DNA of 64,000 nt from Entophlyctis helioformis (Eukaryota; Chytridiomycota; Chytridiomycetes; Chytridiales; Chytriomycetaceae), in assembly GCA_025526915.1 (NCBI GenBank), contig JAHLKH010000112.1:23097-87096 (forward strand), in the 5' to 3' direction. Below, in pieces: positions 1 to 11,062 of this stretch. The position numbers and the translations under genes were made by a program. Numbering within the stretch: position 1 is the stretch's first letter; each line of letters starts with the position of its first letter. The notes under the pieces are model-generated. The model did no database searches and was not told where the DNA came from. It saw nothing but the letters and a program-made list of their open reading frames with translations.

Positions 1-510
1 CAGATGGACGACCAGTTGGTGATGGCAGGTGCAGCTGCCGCTGCCGCTGCATAGTCCATAGCAGCGTCAATGCCGTTGCCGCTGTGCGTGCCTGGCACCG
101 ATCCCACAAGGTATGTGAGCACGGGAGGCGGACCCGACTCGGTGCCGTCGACTGGCACGCGCGTCTGCACCTGAGCCTGCATTGCTGGCGGTGCCAGGCC
201 GCCATTGTGGTCGTTGCCCGACGGCGCGAACTGGAACGCGCGCCAGAATGCAGACCCAAGGGGAGCAGGCACGTGTACATCGCCGCCGCGACCACCACCG
301 TTGCGAGAGTCGTATCCTGGGCGTGCGGCTGCTGATCCCTGCGATGCGTGCCGTCTGCGCGGCTGGACTGTCGAGCCAGGGTACATCCGCTCGACAACCT
401 GGCGCAGCGACTCGACAATGGAAAAGGTCACGACGGCGGAGCAGCTGGCCAGGATCGTGAGCGTGAGACCCGACAGCTGCGATGGCTGCCATGGATTCGT
501 CTGCGGCTCG
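1..510 (-). pseudogene. Duplicated 3' fragment of seven-TM protein gene (runs off left edge)
   Basis: This stretch matches 12587-13096 almost base for base (I count about six substitutions), so it is a copy of the C-terminal half of the seven-TM gene at 12481-14055. The matching reading frame is on the minus strand and includes the segment around VVERMYPGSTV. Its stop codon would lie beyond the left edge. Identity collapses abruptly at 510/511. Beyond that point only faint similarity to the parent remains (an FLGGLISLV-like stretch near 600-680 against FVNIMLIEG in the parent), and no intact N-terminal half can be read. It is either a truncated duplicate or an older paralog whose 3' half was recently overwritten by gene conversion. 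Confidence 0.7.
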
Positions 511-841
511 GTAAACATTGCCAAACGGCGGCTTGATCCATGACCAGATCACCCTTGCGAGATCCAGCTGAAACATGCGCAGCTGTGGCGTTCTCGGTGG
601 CAGCGGCAGGTAGCGCACTCGTCAACCAACGAAATGAGGCCGCCAAGGAACGTGGTGAAAAATTCGCAGAATCCGCGAGCAGCCAAATTTGCTTCCGCCA
701 CCAAACACGCTCGTGGTCGCATCGCGACGATTGATTGGCCAACGTGCGCGACGACTCGATGGGGCTGCATCTGCTCAGATGCGAATGCGGCGCTGTGAGC
801 CGGTGTGAATTTAAACAGGCGAGGACCCCCGTATCTGTTCC
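511..841. other. Spacer between the duplicated fragment and alkaline phosphatase copy A
   Basis: No convincing gene. The minus strand here may hold a strongly diverged remnant of the seven-TM gene. This is also the upstream region of alkaline phosphatase copy A. It is unrelated to the upstream region of copy B and has no matching TATA box. Confidence 0.4.
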
Positions 842-3213
842 TGCCAGCCCCTTAGAACTACAATGCTCTTCAAGACGTTCCTTGCTGCTGCTGCTGCGGC
901 TCTCGTGTCGGCTCAGTCGGCCCCCTTTGCCGGCCAGTCGGCTAGATACCGCGGTGCCCAGGGCAACTCGCTCCTCTCTGTCATCGTATGTCTTTCATGC
1001 GTGCAGCTGATGCTGCACTGTGCAGTCCTTGTGGACGGCAACGAGGCTGACTGTCTTGCTCCTGCTCCTGCTCGTGCTTCTGCTTCTGCTCGTGTGCACC
1101 ACCCATCGCCCACCCAACAGCCCGTCGACGGCGCCGAGTTCATCCCCGAGCAGTACTTTGACATCTCTGTCGAGCTCCACAACGACAACTCGACCGCCTT
1201 CCCCGACATCTCGGCCATCACCGCCACCATCAACGGTGCTCCCCTCGACAAGTTCTTCGGCAAGGCCTACAACCCCACCGAGACCTGGACCTTCAACTAC
1301 TTCCAGTCGGCCGCTGCCCGCGACGCCAAGAAGCCCACTCCCGTCGGCGTGTCCCGCATTGCCCTCCGCTCCATCAAGATCGCCAAGCCCGGCGTCTACA
1401 AGGTCGAGGTCAAGGTCGGCTCCAACATCGCCACCGCCAACTGGGTCGTCCGCTCGATCGGCCAGCGCAAGGTCAAGAACATGGTCCTCTTCATTGGTGA
1501 CGGCATGGCCCCGCCATGATCTCTGCTGCCCGCTACATCTCCAAGAAGACCACCTTCGGCAAGTTCGGTGACAACATGCTCGAGATGGAGAAGCTCGGCA
1601 CCATCGGCAAGGTCGCCACCAACGGTCTTGAGTCGATGCTCACCGACTCTGCCAACTCGGCTGCCACCTACGCCTCTGGCCACAAGAGCTGGGCCAACGC
1701 GCTCAACGTCTACTCGGACACCTCGGACGACACCCTCGACGACCCCAAGGTCGAGACCATCACCGAGTACATCCGCCGCACCCGCAACAACATGTGCATT
1801 GGTGTCGTGTCGACTGCCGAGATCCAGGACGCCACTCCCGCCGCGTTCTACTCGCACACTCGCCGCCGCTCTGACTACGGCCCGATCACCGACCAGATGT
1901 TCAACCAGTTCAAGCCCACGACCGGCAACATGACCTGGGACCCCAAGCCCGTCCGCCCCGATGTCGTCCTTGGTGGTGGTGCTGCCACGTTCTGTGTCAA
2001 GACCAACTCGACCCCCGCTTGCAACAACAAGGTTGACTACTTTGATCTCTTCGCCAAGGCTGGCTACCAGGTTGTCAAGAGCAAGGACCAGCTCGCGGCT
2101 GTCAAGGACAACGCTCCCATCCTCGGTCTGTTCCACACCAAGAACATGGACACCTGGCTCGACCGCAACGTCTTCACCGACAACCTCCCCAAGAACAAGG
2201 GCTCGCCCGACGGTACTGAGGCTGGTGCCACCGCTCAGCCCGGTCTGCGCGAGATGACCATGACTGCCATCGAGGTCATGTCCAAGAAGTGCTCTGACGG
2301 TTTCTTCCTGATGTCCGAGGCCGCCTCCGTCGACAAGGCCATGCACCCCATGGACTACGACCGTGGTCTCGCTGATCTCCTCGAGCTTGACCGCACCGTT
2401 GCTGCTGCCAACGCGTGGGCCAAGAAGAACGGCGACAACACCGGCATCATTGTCACTGCCGACCACGCTCAGGCTTTCGATGTTTACGCGTCGGTCGACA
2501 CCCAGTACTTCAACTCGCTCCCCAACGACGACAAGTCGATCCTCGGTGATGCCGATGCCGGTCTCCAGGCTCTCCAGCGCCGCGCCATTGCCGAGTACGG
2601 TGATGCTGGCTGGCCCGACCTCGTTGTTGACGAGAACGGTGTCCCCAACAAGTGGGATGGCCGTTTCCGCCTCGTTGCCGGCAAGGTTGACGGTCCCCAG
2701 TCTCGCGAGAACTGGCAGGTGCGCAAGACCTACCGCACCCGCTGTGACCGATCTGCTCTCTCTGCCAAGCTCGGCTTCTCGGTTGCCGTTGCCAACCCCG
2801 CCGAGCCCGCCGGTATCAAGAAGAACGGCATGCTCTCGCCCGGTTCGTCGTCGTCTGTCCACTCGCTCCAGGCCGTCGACATCTACTGCTCTGGCCCCTG
2901 GTACTTCCGCCGCAACTGCGCTCGCGTCATGGACAACACCGAGCTCTTCTTCATCATGGCCGACGCTCTTGGCCTTGGCTACTCCCCTCCAACCCCAAGA
3001 CCCGCGACTGCTAAGCGGCCCGTCTGAGTCTGGCTCCTAACTTTACATCCACCTTTGCATCATCAAATGAACAGTCTTGCTCATATGACCAGCATCCAAC
3101 GCGTCCACTTGCACTCTTGTCAGTCGAAGATGGCAGTCGTGGTGTCCTCTTGGCCACGTTGCGAAGAGACCAATGGCCAGCTGACTGCGTATGGTGCATC
3201 CAATATCACTGTC
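842..3213 (+). repeat. Tandem duplication unit, copy A
   Basis: Matches 3583-6108. The match starts at GCCAGCCCCTTAGAACTAC, just 5' of the start codon, and ends in the 3' flank after ATATCACTGTC. The unit therefore carries the transcribed part of the gene and about 190 bp of 3' flank but not the promoter. The main length difference is in the intron (135 versus 285 bp). Confidence 0.9.
863..3027 (+). CDS. Secreted alkaline phosphatase, tandem copy A (frameshifted)
   Basis: Phosphomonoesterase of the alkaline phosphatase superfamily. An N-terminal signal peptide (MLFKTFLAAAAAALVSAQ) indicates secretion. Exon 1 is 863-985 and exon 2 starts at 1121; the intron (986-1120) happens to be in frame, but copy B shows it is an intron. 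Motifs in order: FIGDGMA (metal site), TDSANSAATYASG with the nucleophilic Ser of DSA encoded at 1648-1650, SEAASVDKAMH and TADHAQAF (metal ligands). Two one-base losses relative to copy B break the frame: near 1512 (GCCCCGCC instead of GCCCCTGCC) and near 2993, where the C-terminus changes from PSNPKTRDC to a short unrelated tail ending at 3027. A local net 3-bp difference lies near 2732-2758. If these are assembly errors the enzyme is about 670 residues. The family assignment is firm; whether this copy is functional is not. Confidence 0.85.
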
Positions 3214-3547
3214 TAACTGGTCTCTGCCACTACTGGTGCGTCGTACAATGAGAGCACTTGGAATAGAGCATGCTTGTCGACAAAAACAAAGTATCGGCGC
3301 CCGGTTTCCCTCGCCGGACTGCCTGCCCCACGAAAGGGCTTGCCGTTGTGCCCGTTGCATTTGCCGCCAATGCCTGTCGCACGTGCCGACGGCCTGCCGT
3401 CATTGGCGGCGCCATCTCGCGATAATCCCTGCAAGCCAACAACGATTGGTCCGAAAAACGAAATTTTCATCTCAAATTTTGCCCCTGAAACGGTCACTAT
3501 TTTCAGACCTGGGTTTGGCCGACATCAGAAGGGTGCGGCCAGCAGCG
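3214..3547. other. Spacer and upstream region of alkaline phosphatase copy B
   Basis: Unique sequence between the two duplicate units. I see no gene in it. It leads into the TATA box of copy B. Confidence 0.5.
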
Positions 3548-3556
3548 TATATAAAT
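3548..3556 (+). promoter_or_regulatory. TATA box of alkaline phosphatase copy B
   Basis: TATATAAAT lies 48 bp upstream of the ATG at 3604, with the shared 5' leader beginning about 27 bp after it. Copy A has no equivalent, because the duplication starts downstream of this element. Confidence 0.65.
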
Positions 3557-3582
3557 GGCCGGGTTCCCCCGGTGCAAGTCCT

Positions 3583-6108
3583 CGCCAGCCCCTTAGAACT
3601 ACAATGCTCTTCAAGACGTTCCTTGCTGCTGCTGCTGCGGCTCTCGTGTCGGCCCAGTCGACTCCCTTTGCTGGCCAGACGGCCAGATACCGCGGTGCCC
3701 AGGGCAACTCGCTCCTCTCTGTCATCGTACGTGCTCTGTCTTGCCTGCCTGTTGACTGTTGGACGAGCTGCTCCACCTTGCTGCTCCACCTTGCTGCTCC
3801 TCTCGTCTTGCTTGCCTGGGCTGCAAAAATCTTTTGTGCCTGTGCCGCCTGCGCCATCGAGTGACAAACACGCTGTGGATGAAGACCATGCGTGCGGTTG
3901 ATGCTGCACTGTGCAGTCCTTGTGGACGGCAACGAGGCTGACTGTCTTGCTCCTGCTCCTGCTCGTGCTTCTGCTTCTGCTCGTGTGCACCACCCATCGC
4001 CCACCCAACAGCCCGTCGACGGCGCCGAGTTCATCCCCGAGCAGTACTTTGACATCTCTGTCGAGCTCCACAACGACAACTCGACCGCCTTCCCCGACAT
4101 CTCGGCCATCACCGCCACCATCAACGGTGCTCCCCTCGACAAGTTCTTCGGCAAGGCCTACAACCCCACCGAGACCTGGACCTTCAACTACTTCCAGTCG
4201 GCCGCTGCCCGCGACGCCAAGAAGCCCACTCCCGTCGGCGTGTCCCGCATTGCCCTCCGCTCCATCAAGATCGCCAAGCCCGGCGTCTACAAGGTCGAGG
4301 TCAAGGTCGGCTCCAACATCGCCACCGCCAACTGGGTCGTCCGCTCGATCGGCCAGCGCAAGGTCAAGAACATGGTCCTCTTCATTGGTGACGGCATGGC
4401 CCCTGCCATGATCTCTGCTGCCCGCTACATCTCCAAGAAGACCACCTTCGGCAAGTTCGGTGACAACTTCCTCGACATGAGAAGCTCGGCACCATCGGCA
4501 AGATTGCCACCAACGGTCTTGAGTCGATGCTCACCGACTCTGCCAACTCGGCTGCCACCTACGCCTCTGGCCAGAAGGGCTGGGCCAACTCGCTCAACGT
4601 CTACTCGGACACCTCGGACGACACCCTCGACGACCCCAAGGTCGAGACCATCACCGAGTACATCCGCCGCACCCGCAACAACATGTGCATTGGTGTTGTG
4701 TCGACTGCCGAGATCCAGGACGCCACTCCCGCCGCGTTCTACTCGCACACTCGCCGCCGCTCTGACTACGGCCCGATCACCGACCAGATGTTCAACCAGT
4801 TCAAGCCCACGACCGGCAACATGACCTGGGACCCCAAGCCCGTCCGCCCCGATGTCGTCCTTGGTGGTGGTGCTGCCACGTTCTGTGTCAAGACCAACTC
4901 GACCCCCGCTTGCAACAACAAGGTTGACTACTTTGATCTCTTCGCCAAGGCTGGCTACCAGGTTGTCAAGAGCAAGGACCAGCTCGCGGCTGTCAAGGAC
5001 AACGCTCCCATCCTCGGTCTGTTCCACGCCAAGACCATGGACACCTGGCTCGACCGCAACGTCTTCACCGACAACCTCCCCAAGAACAAGGGCTCGCCCG
5101 ACGGTACTGAGGCTGGTGCCACCGCTCAGCCCGGTCTGCGCGAGATGACCATGACTGCCATCGAGGTCATGTCCAAGAAGTGCTCTGACGGTTTCTTCCT
5201 GATGTCCGAGGCCGCCTCCGTCGACAAGGCCATGCACCCCATGGACTATGACCGTGGTCTCGCTGATCTCCTCGAGCTTGACCGCACCGTTGCTGCTGCC
5301 AACGCGTGGGCCAAGAAGAACGGCGACAACACCGGCATCATTGTCACTGCCGACCACGCTCAGGCTTTCGATGTTTACGCGTCGGTCGACACCCAGTACT
5401 TCAACTCGCTCCCCAACGACGACAAGTCGATCCTCGGTGATGCCGATGCCGGTCTCCAGGCTCTCCAGCGCCGCGCCATTGCCGAGTACGGTGATGCTGG
5501 CTGGCCCGACCTCGTTGTTGACGAGAACGGTGTCCCCAACAAGTGGGATGGCCGTTTCCGCCTCGTTGCCGGCAAGGTTGACGGTCCCCAGTCTCGCGAG
5601 AACTGGCAGGTGCGCAAGTCCATGCGCGTTCCCGCCGTGACCGATGCTGCTCTCTCTGCCAAGCTCGGTTTCTCGGTTGCCACTGCCAACCCCGCCGAGC
5701 CCGCCGGTATCAAGAAGAACGGCATGCTCTCGCCCGGTTCGTCGTCGTCTGTCCACTCGCTCCAGGCCGTCGACATCTACTGCTCTGGCCCCTGGTACTT
5801 CCGCCGCAACTGCGCTCGCGTCATGGACAACACCGAGCTCTTCTTCATCATGGCCGACGCTCTTGGCCTTGGCTACTCTCCCTCCAACCCCAAGACCCGC
5901 GACTGCTAAGCGGCCCGTCTGAGTCTGGCTCATAACTTTACATCCACCTTTGCATCATCAAATGAACAGTCTTGCTCATATGACCAGCATCCAACGCGTC
6001 CACTTGCACTCTTGTCAGTCGAAGATGGCAGTCGTGGTGTCCTCTTGGCCACGTTGCGAAGAGACCAATGGCCAGCTGACTGCGTATGGTGCATCCAATA
6101 TCACTGTC
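3583..6108 (+). repeat. Tandem duplication unit, copy B
   Basis: Second unit of the direct duplication described for 842-3213. It keeps the presumed ancestral promoter immediately upstream and a longer intron (3727-4011). Confidence 0.9.
3604..5909 (+). CDS. Secreted alkaline phosphatase, tandem copy B (one frameshift)
   Basis: Near-identical to copy A. Signal peptide MLFKTFLAAAAAALVSAQ. Exon 1 is 3604-3726, the intron 3727-4011 (GTACGT...CAACAG, containing stops, which proves the splice), and exon 2 is 4012-5909. Motifs: FIGDGMA, TDSANSAATYASG (Ser codon 4539-4541), TADHAQAF. A single G is missing near 4480 (CATGAGAAG where copy A has GATGGAGAAG), which shifts the frame. With it restored the protein is about 673 residues and ends in KTRDC. 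Copies A and B differ in where they are broken, so each shows the other's intact version at that point. Probably a phosphate-scavenging enzyme; copy B is the one with a recognisable promoter. Confidence 0.87.
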
Positions 6109-6181
6109 CATAATGGCTTTCACAGCCTTCCAGATCAAGAAGCCCAGTCACAGAGGTGTTTCATTCAGCAGCAGCAACATC

Positions 6182-8341
6182 TCACGGACTCTGAGGCGGA
6201 CTGGACATGCCGTTCGTTCGTAAGCGGCCCGTGTCCAAGAACCTTCGTCCAAGGTTCATGAGCACATTCGATCGTTTGCTGCCGCTTGCCAGGGCCGTTT
6301 TGGTCGGAGATCCCGACCCAACAACGATGCCAGGCGGTGTTGCAACGGCCACGACGCCTGACGGTGCCGGGGACGAGCGGGTGGCGCGAGAAGATGGCCG
6401 CGTGTCGTCCATGTCACTGTCGGGTGTTGGACGGTCAAGACTGCCGTGCAAGCGAGCGTGCTGGTGCACAGGTAGATGCGACTGCGGTCTCGCCGTGTCA
6501 CGCCTCAGCATCTCGTCGCGTGCAGAGTTGAGCAGCGACAGCGTCAAGTTGCCTGTGCCCGTCACGATGGGAGGCAGCTCGATGGACGCTCGCGGCATGG
6601 TGACGATGGCCGGTAGTGGCGCCAGTGACTCTGGCTGTTGCTGCGGCAGAGATGCCGATGCTTGAGACTGCAGGTGGAGAAGGTGCCACGTCGAGCGTCG
6701 ATTGCCGCTGCGACCGCCCGAGTCGGTCTTGAAGCCCATTCCCCAAGCCGATCCAGACGGTGGCGACGACGGCAATGCAGATGTCGAAGAGGCCTTGGAC
6801 AGTCCAGTCGCAGCACCAGCGGCGCCGCCAAATGGCATGGTGTTTGAGCCGTCGAGCTCATCGAACGCCGTTGCATCGGTGGAGTCGGACTTGCCCGACG
6901 TCTTGCGCTCAATGTACAGATCGGTGGCCCGAGGCACATCGTGCGACGACCGTTTGGCTCCACTCGAGGACCCACGTTCAAGCAACAGCGAATGGAAAGG
7001 CTTGTATGTGGACGACAGCGACGACGAGTGTGCGTGGTGGTACGGCTGGTATGGCTGGTCAGAAGCAGCCGAAGAAGCGGCGCCGAGTGGCGGTCGCGAG
7101 GAGCCAGCAGACGCAGACGCAGCTCTTGCTCGGGCACCGCGTGTGGCTCCAGCAGGCAGCAGTATGGAGGACACGGCCGATGTGGCCGGCACGGACATGG
7201 ACGGCTGTGGCGAAGCAGACAGAGACAGCGGGCGAGTGAGCAGCAGTTGGCTGGTTGCCAGCAGGCTGTGTGGCTCGACAGGCGTGGGCGGTGACGGAAG
7301 CTGCGAGGGCGAGGCGGGCGGCGAAGCGACCAAAGACGCCAAAGTACACGGGGACACGAGGGCCGACACAGATCCAGACCGCGACCCCGACACACAAGCA
7401 GGCGTTGCCACGGCAGGTATCGCCGTTTCTCGCGGCAGCCGCAGCTTCAGGTCCGCAACGTGTGCCTGGAGCTGCACGACCCGCTGTTCGAGAAACTGGA
7501 CCGTCTGGCAGTGGTTTTCGAGGGAGAGGCAGCGTGCCTGCAGCGTCGTGAATCTCGCCTTGAGTCCCAGATACGCCTGTGCCAGGCGGGTCTCGCAGTT
7601 GGCGCCAAGAAGAGCCGCCGACTGGTCACGCAGAGCCATATCAAGATCCTCTTGGAGGGATTCCCGCAGCCGGCGCTCGAGGGCAAGATGCGCACGCAAG
7701 TCGGTGTTCTCGGCCTGCAGGATGGCTACGAGCGTGTCGGTCTGCGACGGCATTGACAGAGGGTCGAGGTCGGGCTGTGGCGGCATTGCAGGCGATGCGG
7801 CGTCTGGCTGTGGTGGGGGGTATGTGGGAGTGTAGACTTGCGCAGACGAGGAGGGCGGGCTGGTCGTGGCGGTTTGCACGGTCGACGACGTGCACGGGAT
7901 TGAGGGCGTAGATGCGTCCATGGTCGGTGGCGTAGATGCCGTTGGTGGTATCGGTGTTGGGGTGCAGGTCGAGGATGTGGACAAAGTCGGGGATCCAGAG
8001 GCAGCCAGATATAAAGGAGATGCCAAACAGGGTGGCGAAGAGGGTGCTTCCCCAGCCATGCGCAGGTGCTGCTGTTGCTGTCGATGATCATCACGATGCG
8101 AACAGTCGACGCTCGTTGGCGATGGTGGCGATGCAGCAGCAGCAGCAGCAACAGATGCAGGGCGGGCCGGCGAAAAATCGGGTGCGTGTGGGCGGGATGG
8201 TGATGCCGAGGCCGTCGATGCGAGCGGCACGGCAGGGATGTCTGGCTGAGCAGCTGCCGACTCGGCCGCACGTGGCGAGTCTAGTAGCGACTGTGCGGAG
8301 GTCGGAATGAGCGAAGCCGACGACAGCTGGCGGTGATGCAT
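6182..8341 (-). CDS. Low-complexity protein with central coiled coil, function unknown
   Basis: An open frame of about 719 codons from the first in-frame ATG at 8341. The open frame continues upstream to 8632 without an ATG, so an upstream exon is possible. The N-terminal half is Ser/Pro/Ala/Gln-rich and disordered. A coiled coil of about 100 residues follows (from TDTLVAILQAENTDLRAHL through LEQRVVQLQAHVADLKLRL). The C-terminal part is Ser-rich and ends with a basic stretch, NLGRRFLDTGRL. No catalytic motif is recognised. It converges on the alkaline phosphatase pair. It could be a cytoskeletal or scaffold protein, but nothing shows that. A 377-codon open frame on the opposite strand has no protein-like features and is treated as a shadow. 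Confidence 0.6.
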   Translation of the reverse strand: MHHRQLSSASLIPTSAQSLLDSPRAAESAAAQPDIPAVPLASTASASPSRPHAPDFSPARPASVAAAAAASPPSPTSVDCSHRDDHRQQQQHLRMAGEAPSSPPCLASPLYLAASGSPTLSTSSTCTPTPIPPTASTPPTMDASTPSIPCTSSTVQTATTSPPSSSAQVYTPTYPPPQPDAASPAMPPQPDLDPLSMPSQTDTLVAILQAENTDLRAHLALERRLRESLQEDLDMALRDQSAALLGANCETRLAQAYLGLKARFTTLQARCLSLENHCQTVQFLEQRVVQLQAHVADLKLRLPRETAIPAVATPACVSGSRSGSVSALVSPCTLASLVASPPASPSQLPSPPTPVEPHSLLATSQLLLTRPLSLSASPQPSMSVPATSAVSSILLPAGATRGARARAASASAGSSRPPLGAASSAASDQPYQPYHHAHSSSLSSTYKPFHSLLLERGSSSGAKRSSHDVPRATDLYIERKTSGKSDSTDATAFDELDGSNTMPFGGAAGAATGLSKASSTSALPSSPPSGSAWGMGFKTDSGGRSGNRRSTWHLLHLQSQASASLPQQQPESLAPLPAIVTMPRASIELPPIVTGTGNLTLSLLNSARDEMLRRDTARPQSHLPVHQHARLHGSLDRPTPDSDMDDTRPSSRATRSSPAPSGVVAVATPPGIVVGSGSPTKTALASGSKRSNVLMNLGRRFLDTGRLRTNGMSSPPQSP

Positions 8342-8677
8342 CTGCAGAAGCTGCTGAGAGCGACGGCGGAATCCTTGCGACAGCACAGGCGATGTCCGAG
8401 GACGCGAACCAGACGGGAGGAGAGTGCGGCCAGAGGCGATGGAGAGAGTCGCCGTGCGCTCCAGATGCTGGCAATGCTGGCCATCTGCGAGATCCAGCGG
8501 CAGGAGTCGGTCAGTCAGCCGGTCAGCCAGCAGGTCAGTCAGCCGGTCGGGAGTGCGGAGAGACGGCAGTGCAGCGCATCGCAGGGCCAGCCAGCCAGCC
8601 AGCCATCCACGCAGGCGACAGCCAGATGTCACAGGAGTGAGATCATCATCCAGCCCTCATCCAACGCCATCCGGCCT

Positions 8678-9541
8678 TCATCCAGCATCATCCAGCGCCA
8701 TTGGTGGAATCCAAACGTTGGCGCGTCGTGCTGGATGTGCACGAAGAGCCACATTCGACGCGTGGTGCCGAATCATCGCCAGCCAGCCAGCCAGCAAGGG
8801 GGACTCACCCAGTCTGTGTGCACTACTCAGCCGTGGCTGTGACGGCGACTGTGACGGCGACGGCGGCTGCGGCTGCCGGTTGGTGGCTGGCGCAAACGCT
8901 GGCCGGGAACACCATCCCAACGGGGGAGGCTCGCTGGGCATGGATGGCTCCCTGCCACGGCTCGCTTCGTCGCTCTGCATGTCTATGGAGTCTCTTCGGC
9001 TGAGCCAGTCGTCGGTCGGCTCGGCAGACTCGCGAATCTCTGCAACGATGAATGGTGGCGATGCAAGCGTGCGCGGGTATGTGCAGGTCGAGTGGCTGGC
9101 AGATGACCGACGGGCGTTGGGTGCAGAGACCGAGGCGGTTGCGGAGACAGAGGCGGTTGCCAGTTGTCGAGAAACCCCCATGACAAAGGATCGGGCCTTG
9201 GCAAGCTGTGAAGTCCGCTGTCGGAGAAGGTGGCAGCAGTGGCAGCAGTCAGTCATGGCAGTGACAGGTTGTGCGAGCGAGCGTGCCAAGTGCATACCCT
9301 GCGGGGACGCCGTTCGAGCGACCGATGAAGAGAACTGCAGGCTCGGTGGTCGCCGCCAGCGCCATACTCGACGCACTCGCTCTCGCAGTCGCTGCCAGTC
9401 TCTCTCCCATGGCATGCCTGTGACGGCGAGACTGCAAAGCAACCGTCGCAGTGTATCTCTAATTGCATCTGTATCGGCTGCTGGTTGATGCTGGCGCTGT
9501 GAAGGTTTAAGATGCACCGCATCGCCACATCTCGCAGACAT
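8678..9541 (-). other. Possible upstream exon or separate hypothetical ORF
   Basis: A minus-strand open frame of 287 codons with ATG at 9541. Part of it looks protein-like (AEIRESAEPTDDWLSRRDS, then an acidic Met/Ser stretch), while the rest is Arg/His-rich translation typical of GC-rich noise. It could be a 5' exon of the coiled-coil gene at 6182-8341, but I cannot fix the splice sites. The rest of 8342-9881 shows no other gene. Confidence 0.25.
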
Positions 9542-9559
9542 CTCGCAGACATCTCGCAG
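9527..9559. repeat. 11-bp tandem repeat, three units
   Basis: ACATCTCGCAG is repeated three times head to tail. It sits about 320 bp upstream of the dehydrogenase start. Confidence 0.8.
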
Positions 9560-9881
9560 ACATTACGCCTCATCGCCACGACGATGACTGGCACACAACC
9601 AGCCGCAGGCATCGTCGACACCAGCGCCATCAAGCGCAGAGGCTGGCGTGGCAGGCATCTCGACGCTGCCAGCAGTGCTGCAGACGCAGACGCAGACACA
9701 GACGCAGACACAGATGCAGCTGCAGCTGCCAACGGGGCCGTTGCTGAGTCCGCGGCAGTACATCAACCGATGGAGTGCGGCGATCTGAATGAACGAGTCT
9801 GTCACGTGACTGGCGAGCGAGTTTATGCGCATTCGGCCGAAACCGGCTTGCACACCGACCGACACACAAACACGCCCGAGC

Positions 9882-11062
9882 ATGACGCCGCTGCCCAACT
9901 GGTACTATCGCAACGCCTACTCGCCCGACAAGGACATGCCGAGCCTGGCCGGCAAGGTCGCCATTGTCACGGGCGGCAACACGGGCCTCGGCTTCGAGAC
10001 GTGCCTTGCGCTGGCCCGCAACGGCGCGCACGTCTTCATGGCCAGCCGCTCCGAAGACCGTGCCCGCGAGGCCATTGCCAAGCTCAAGGAGACGGTGCCG
10101 TCGGCCAAGATCGAGTTTCTCAGGCTGGATCTGCAGGACATGAAGCAGACGCAGGATGCGGCCAAGTCGTTCCTTGCCAAGGGTCTGCCGCTGCACATTC
10201 TGGTCAACAACGCTGGCAAGTTGGTGCTGTTGTTGCTGCTGTTGTTGCTGCTGTTGCTGCTGCTGTTGCGGATGGCCGATCGTGCCTGTGTGGCGGCTGT
10301 TTCCGATGCCTGTGTGGCATTGGATGCATTGGATCGTGCGGATGGATGGAGGCACGGCTGACACGCTGCCATCGCGCGCTGCATCGCACGCTGCATCGCA
10401 CGCTGCGTCACCCTGGCGGGTCCGGCGGCAGGCATCATGGCATGCCCCTTTGCGCTCACCAAGGACGGCATCGAGACGCAGATCGGCACCAACCACGTCG
10501 GCCACTTTGTCTTCACCACCACGCTCCTGCCCGCGCTGCAGAAGCAGACGCCGTCGCGTGTCGTCAACGTCAGCTCATACGGCCACACGTTCACTCCCAA
10601 GGAAGGTATCAACTTTGACAGGATCAACGACGAGACGTTCCTGTCGGCGTGGGCCCGCTACGGCCAGTCCAAGCTGGCCAACATCCTGTTCTCGCGCGGC
10701 CTCGACAGCGCTTTGGCGACAGCGGCATCTACGTCAACTCGCTGCACCCGGGCGTTGTGCACACGGAGCTGATGCGCGGACCCAAGGATCTCTACAGCAT
10801 GTCCAGCGGCATCCTGTCCGTGTTTGGATACATCACGGACACGCTGTCGTACCTGACATCGCTGACGGCCAAGCAGGGAGCGCTCACGCAGATCTACCTC
10901 GCGACGTCGCCAGACGTGGTCGAGAAGGGCATCCGCGGCAAGTACTTTGTGCCGTTTGCGACCGAGGCGACCACCTCTGCGCAGGCCAACGACGATGCAC
11001 TGGCAGACAAGCTGTGGGAGTGGAGCGAGAAGATGGTTGCCGAGAAGCTGGGCAAGGCGTGA
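9882..11062 (+). CDS. Short-chain dehydrogenase/reductase (retinol-dehydrogenase-like)
   Basis: NAD(P)-dependent oxidoreductase of the classical SDR family. Exon 1 (9882-10215) carries the cofactor motif TGGNTGLG and NNAG; exon 2 starts at 10432 with IMACPF. The join needs a GC-AG intron (10216-10431, donor GCAAGT), which gives the family-typical NNAGIMACPF junction. Catalytic residues: Ser in VNVSSYGH and YGQSK (YxxxK). A one-base frameshift near 10710 separates SRGLDSA from FGDSGIYVNSLHPG; the rest continues to KLGKA and the stop at 11062. The start at 9882 (MTPLPNWYYRN) was chosen over an in-frame upstream ATG at 9825. Substrate unknown; the family handles lipid alcohols and many other compounds. 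Confidence 0.88.

Noticed and set aside
1396..5933. Two 490-500-codon minus-strand frames opposite the alkaline phosphatase genes
   Set aside because: They mirror the coding strand in a GC-rich codon pattern and are Val/Gly/Leu repetitive. They occur in both duplicates only because the genes are duplicated.
6702..7835. 377-codon plus-strand frame
   Set aside because: Antisense to the coiled-coil protein, whose coiled-coil pattern is the better evidence for coding.
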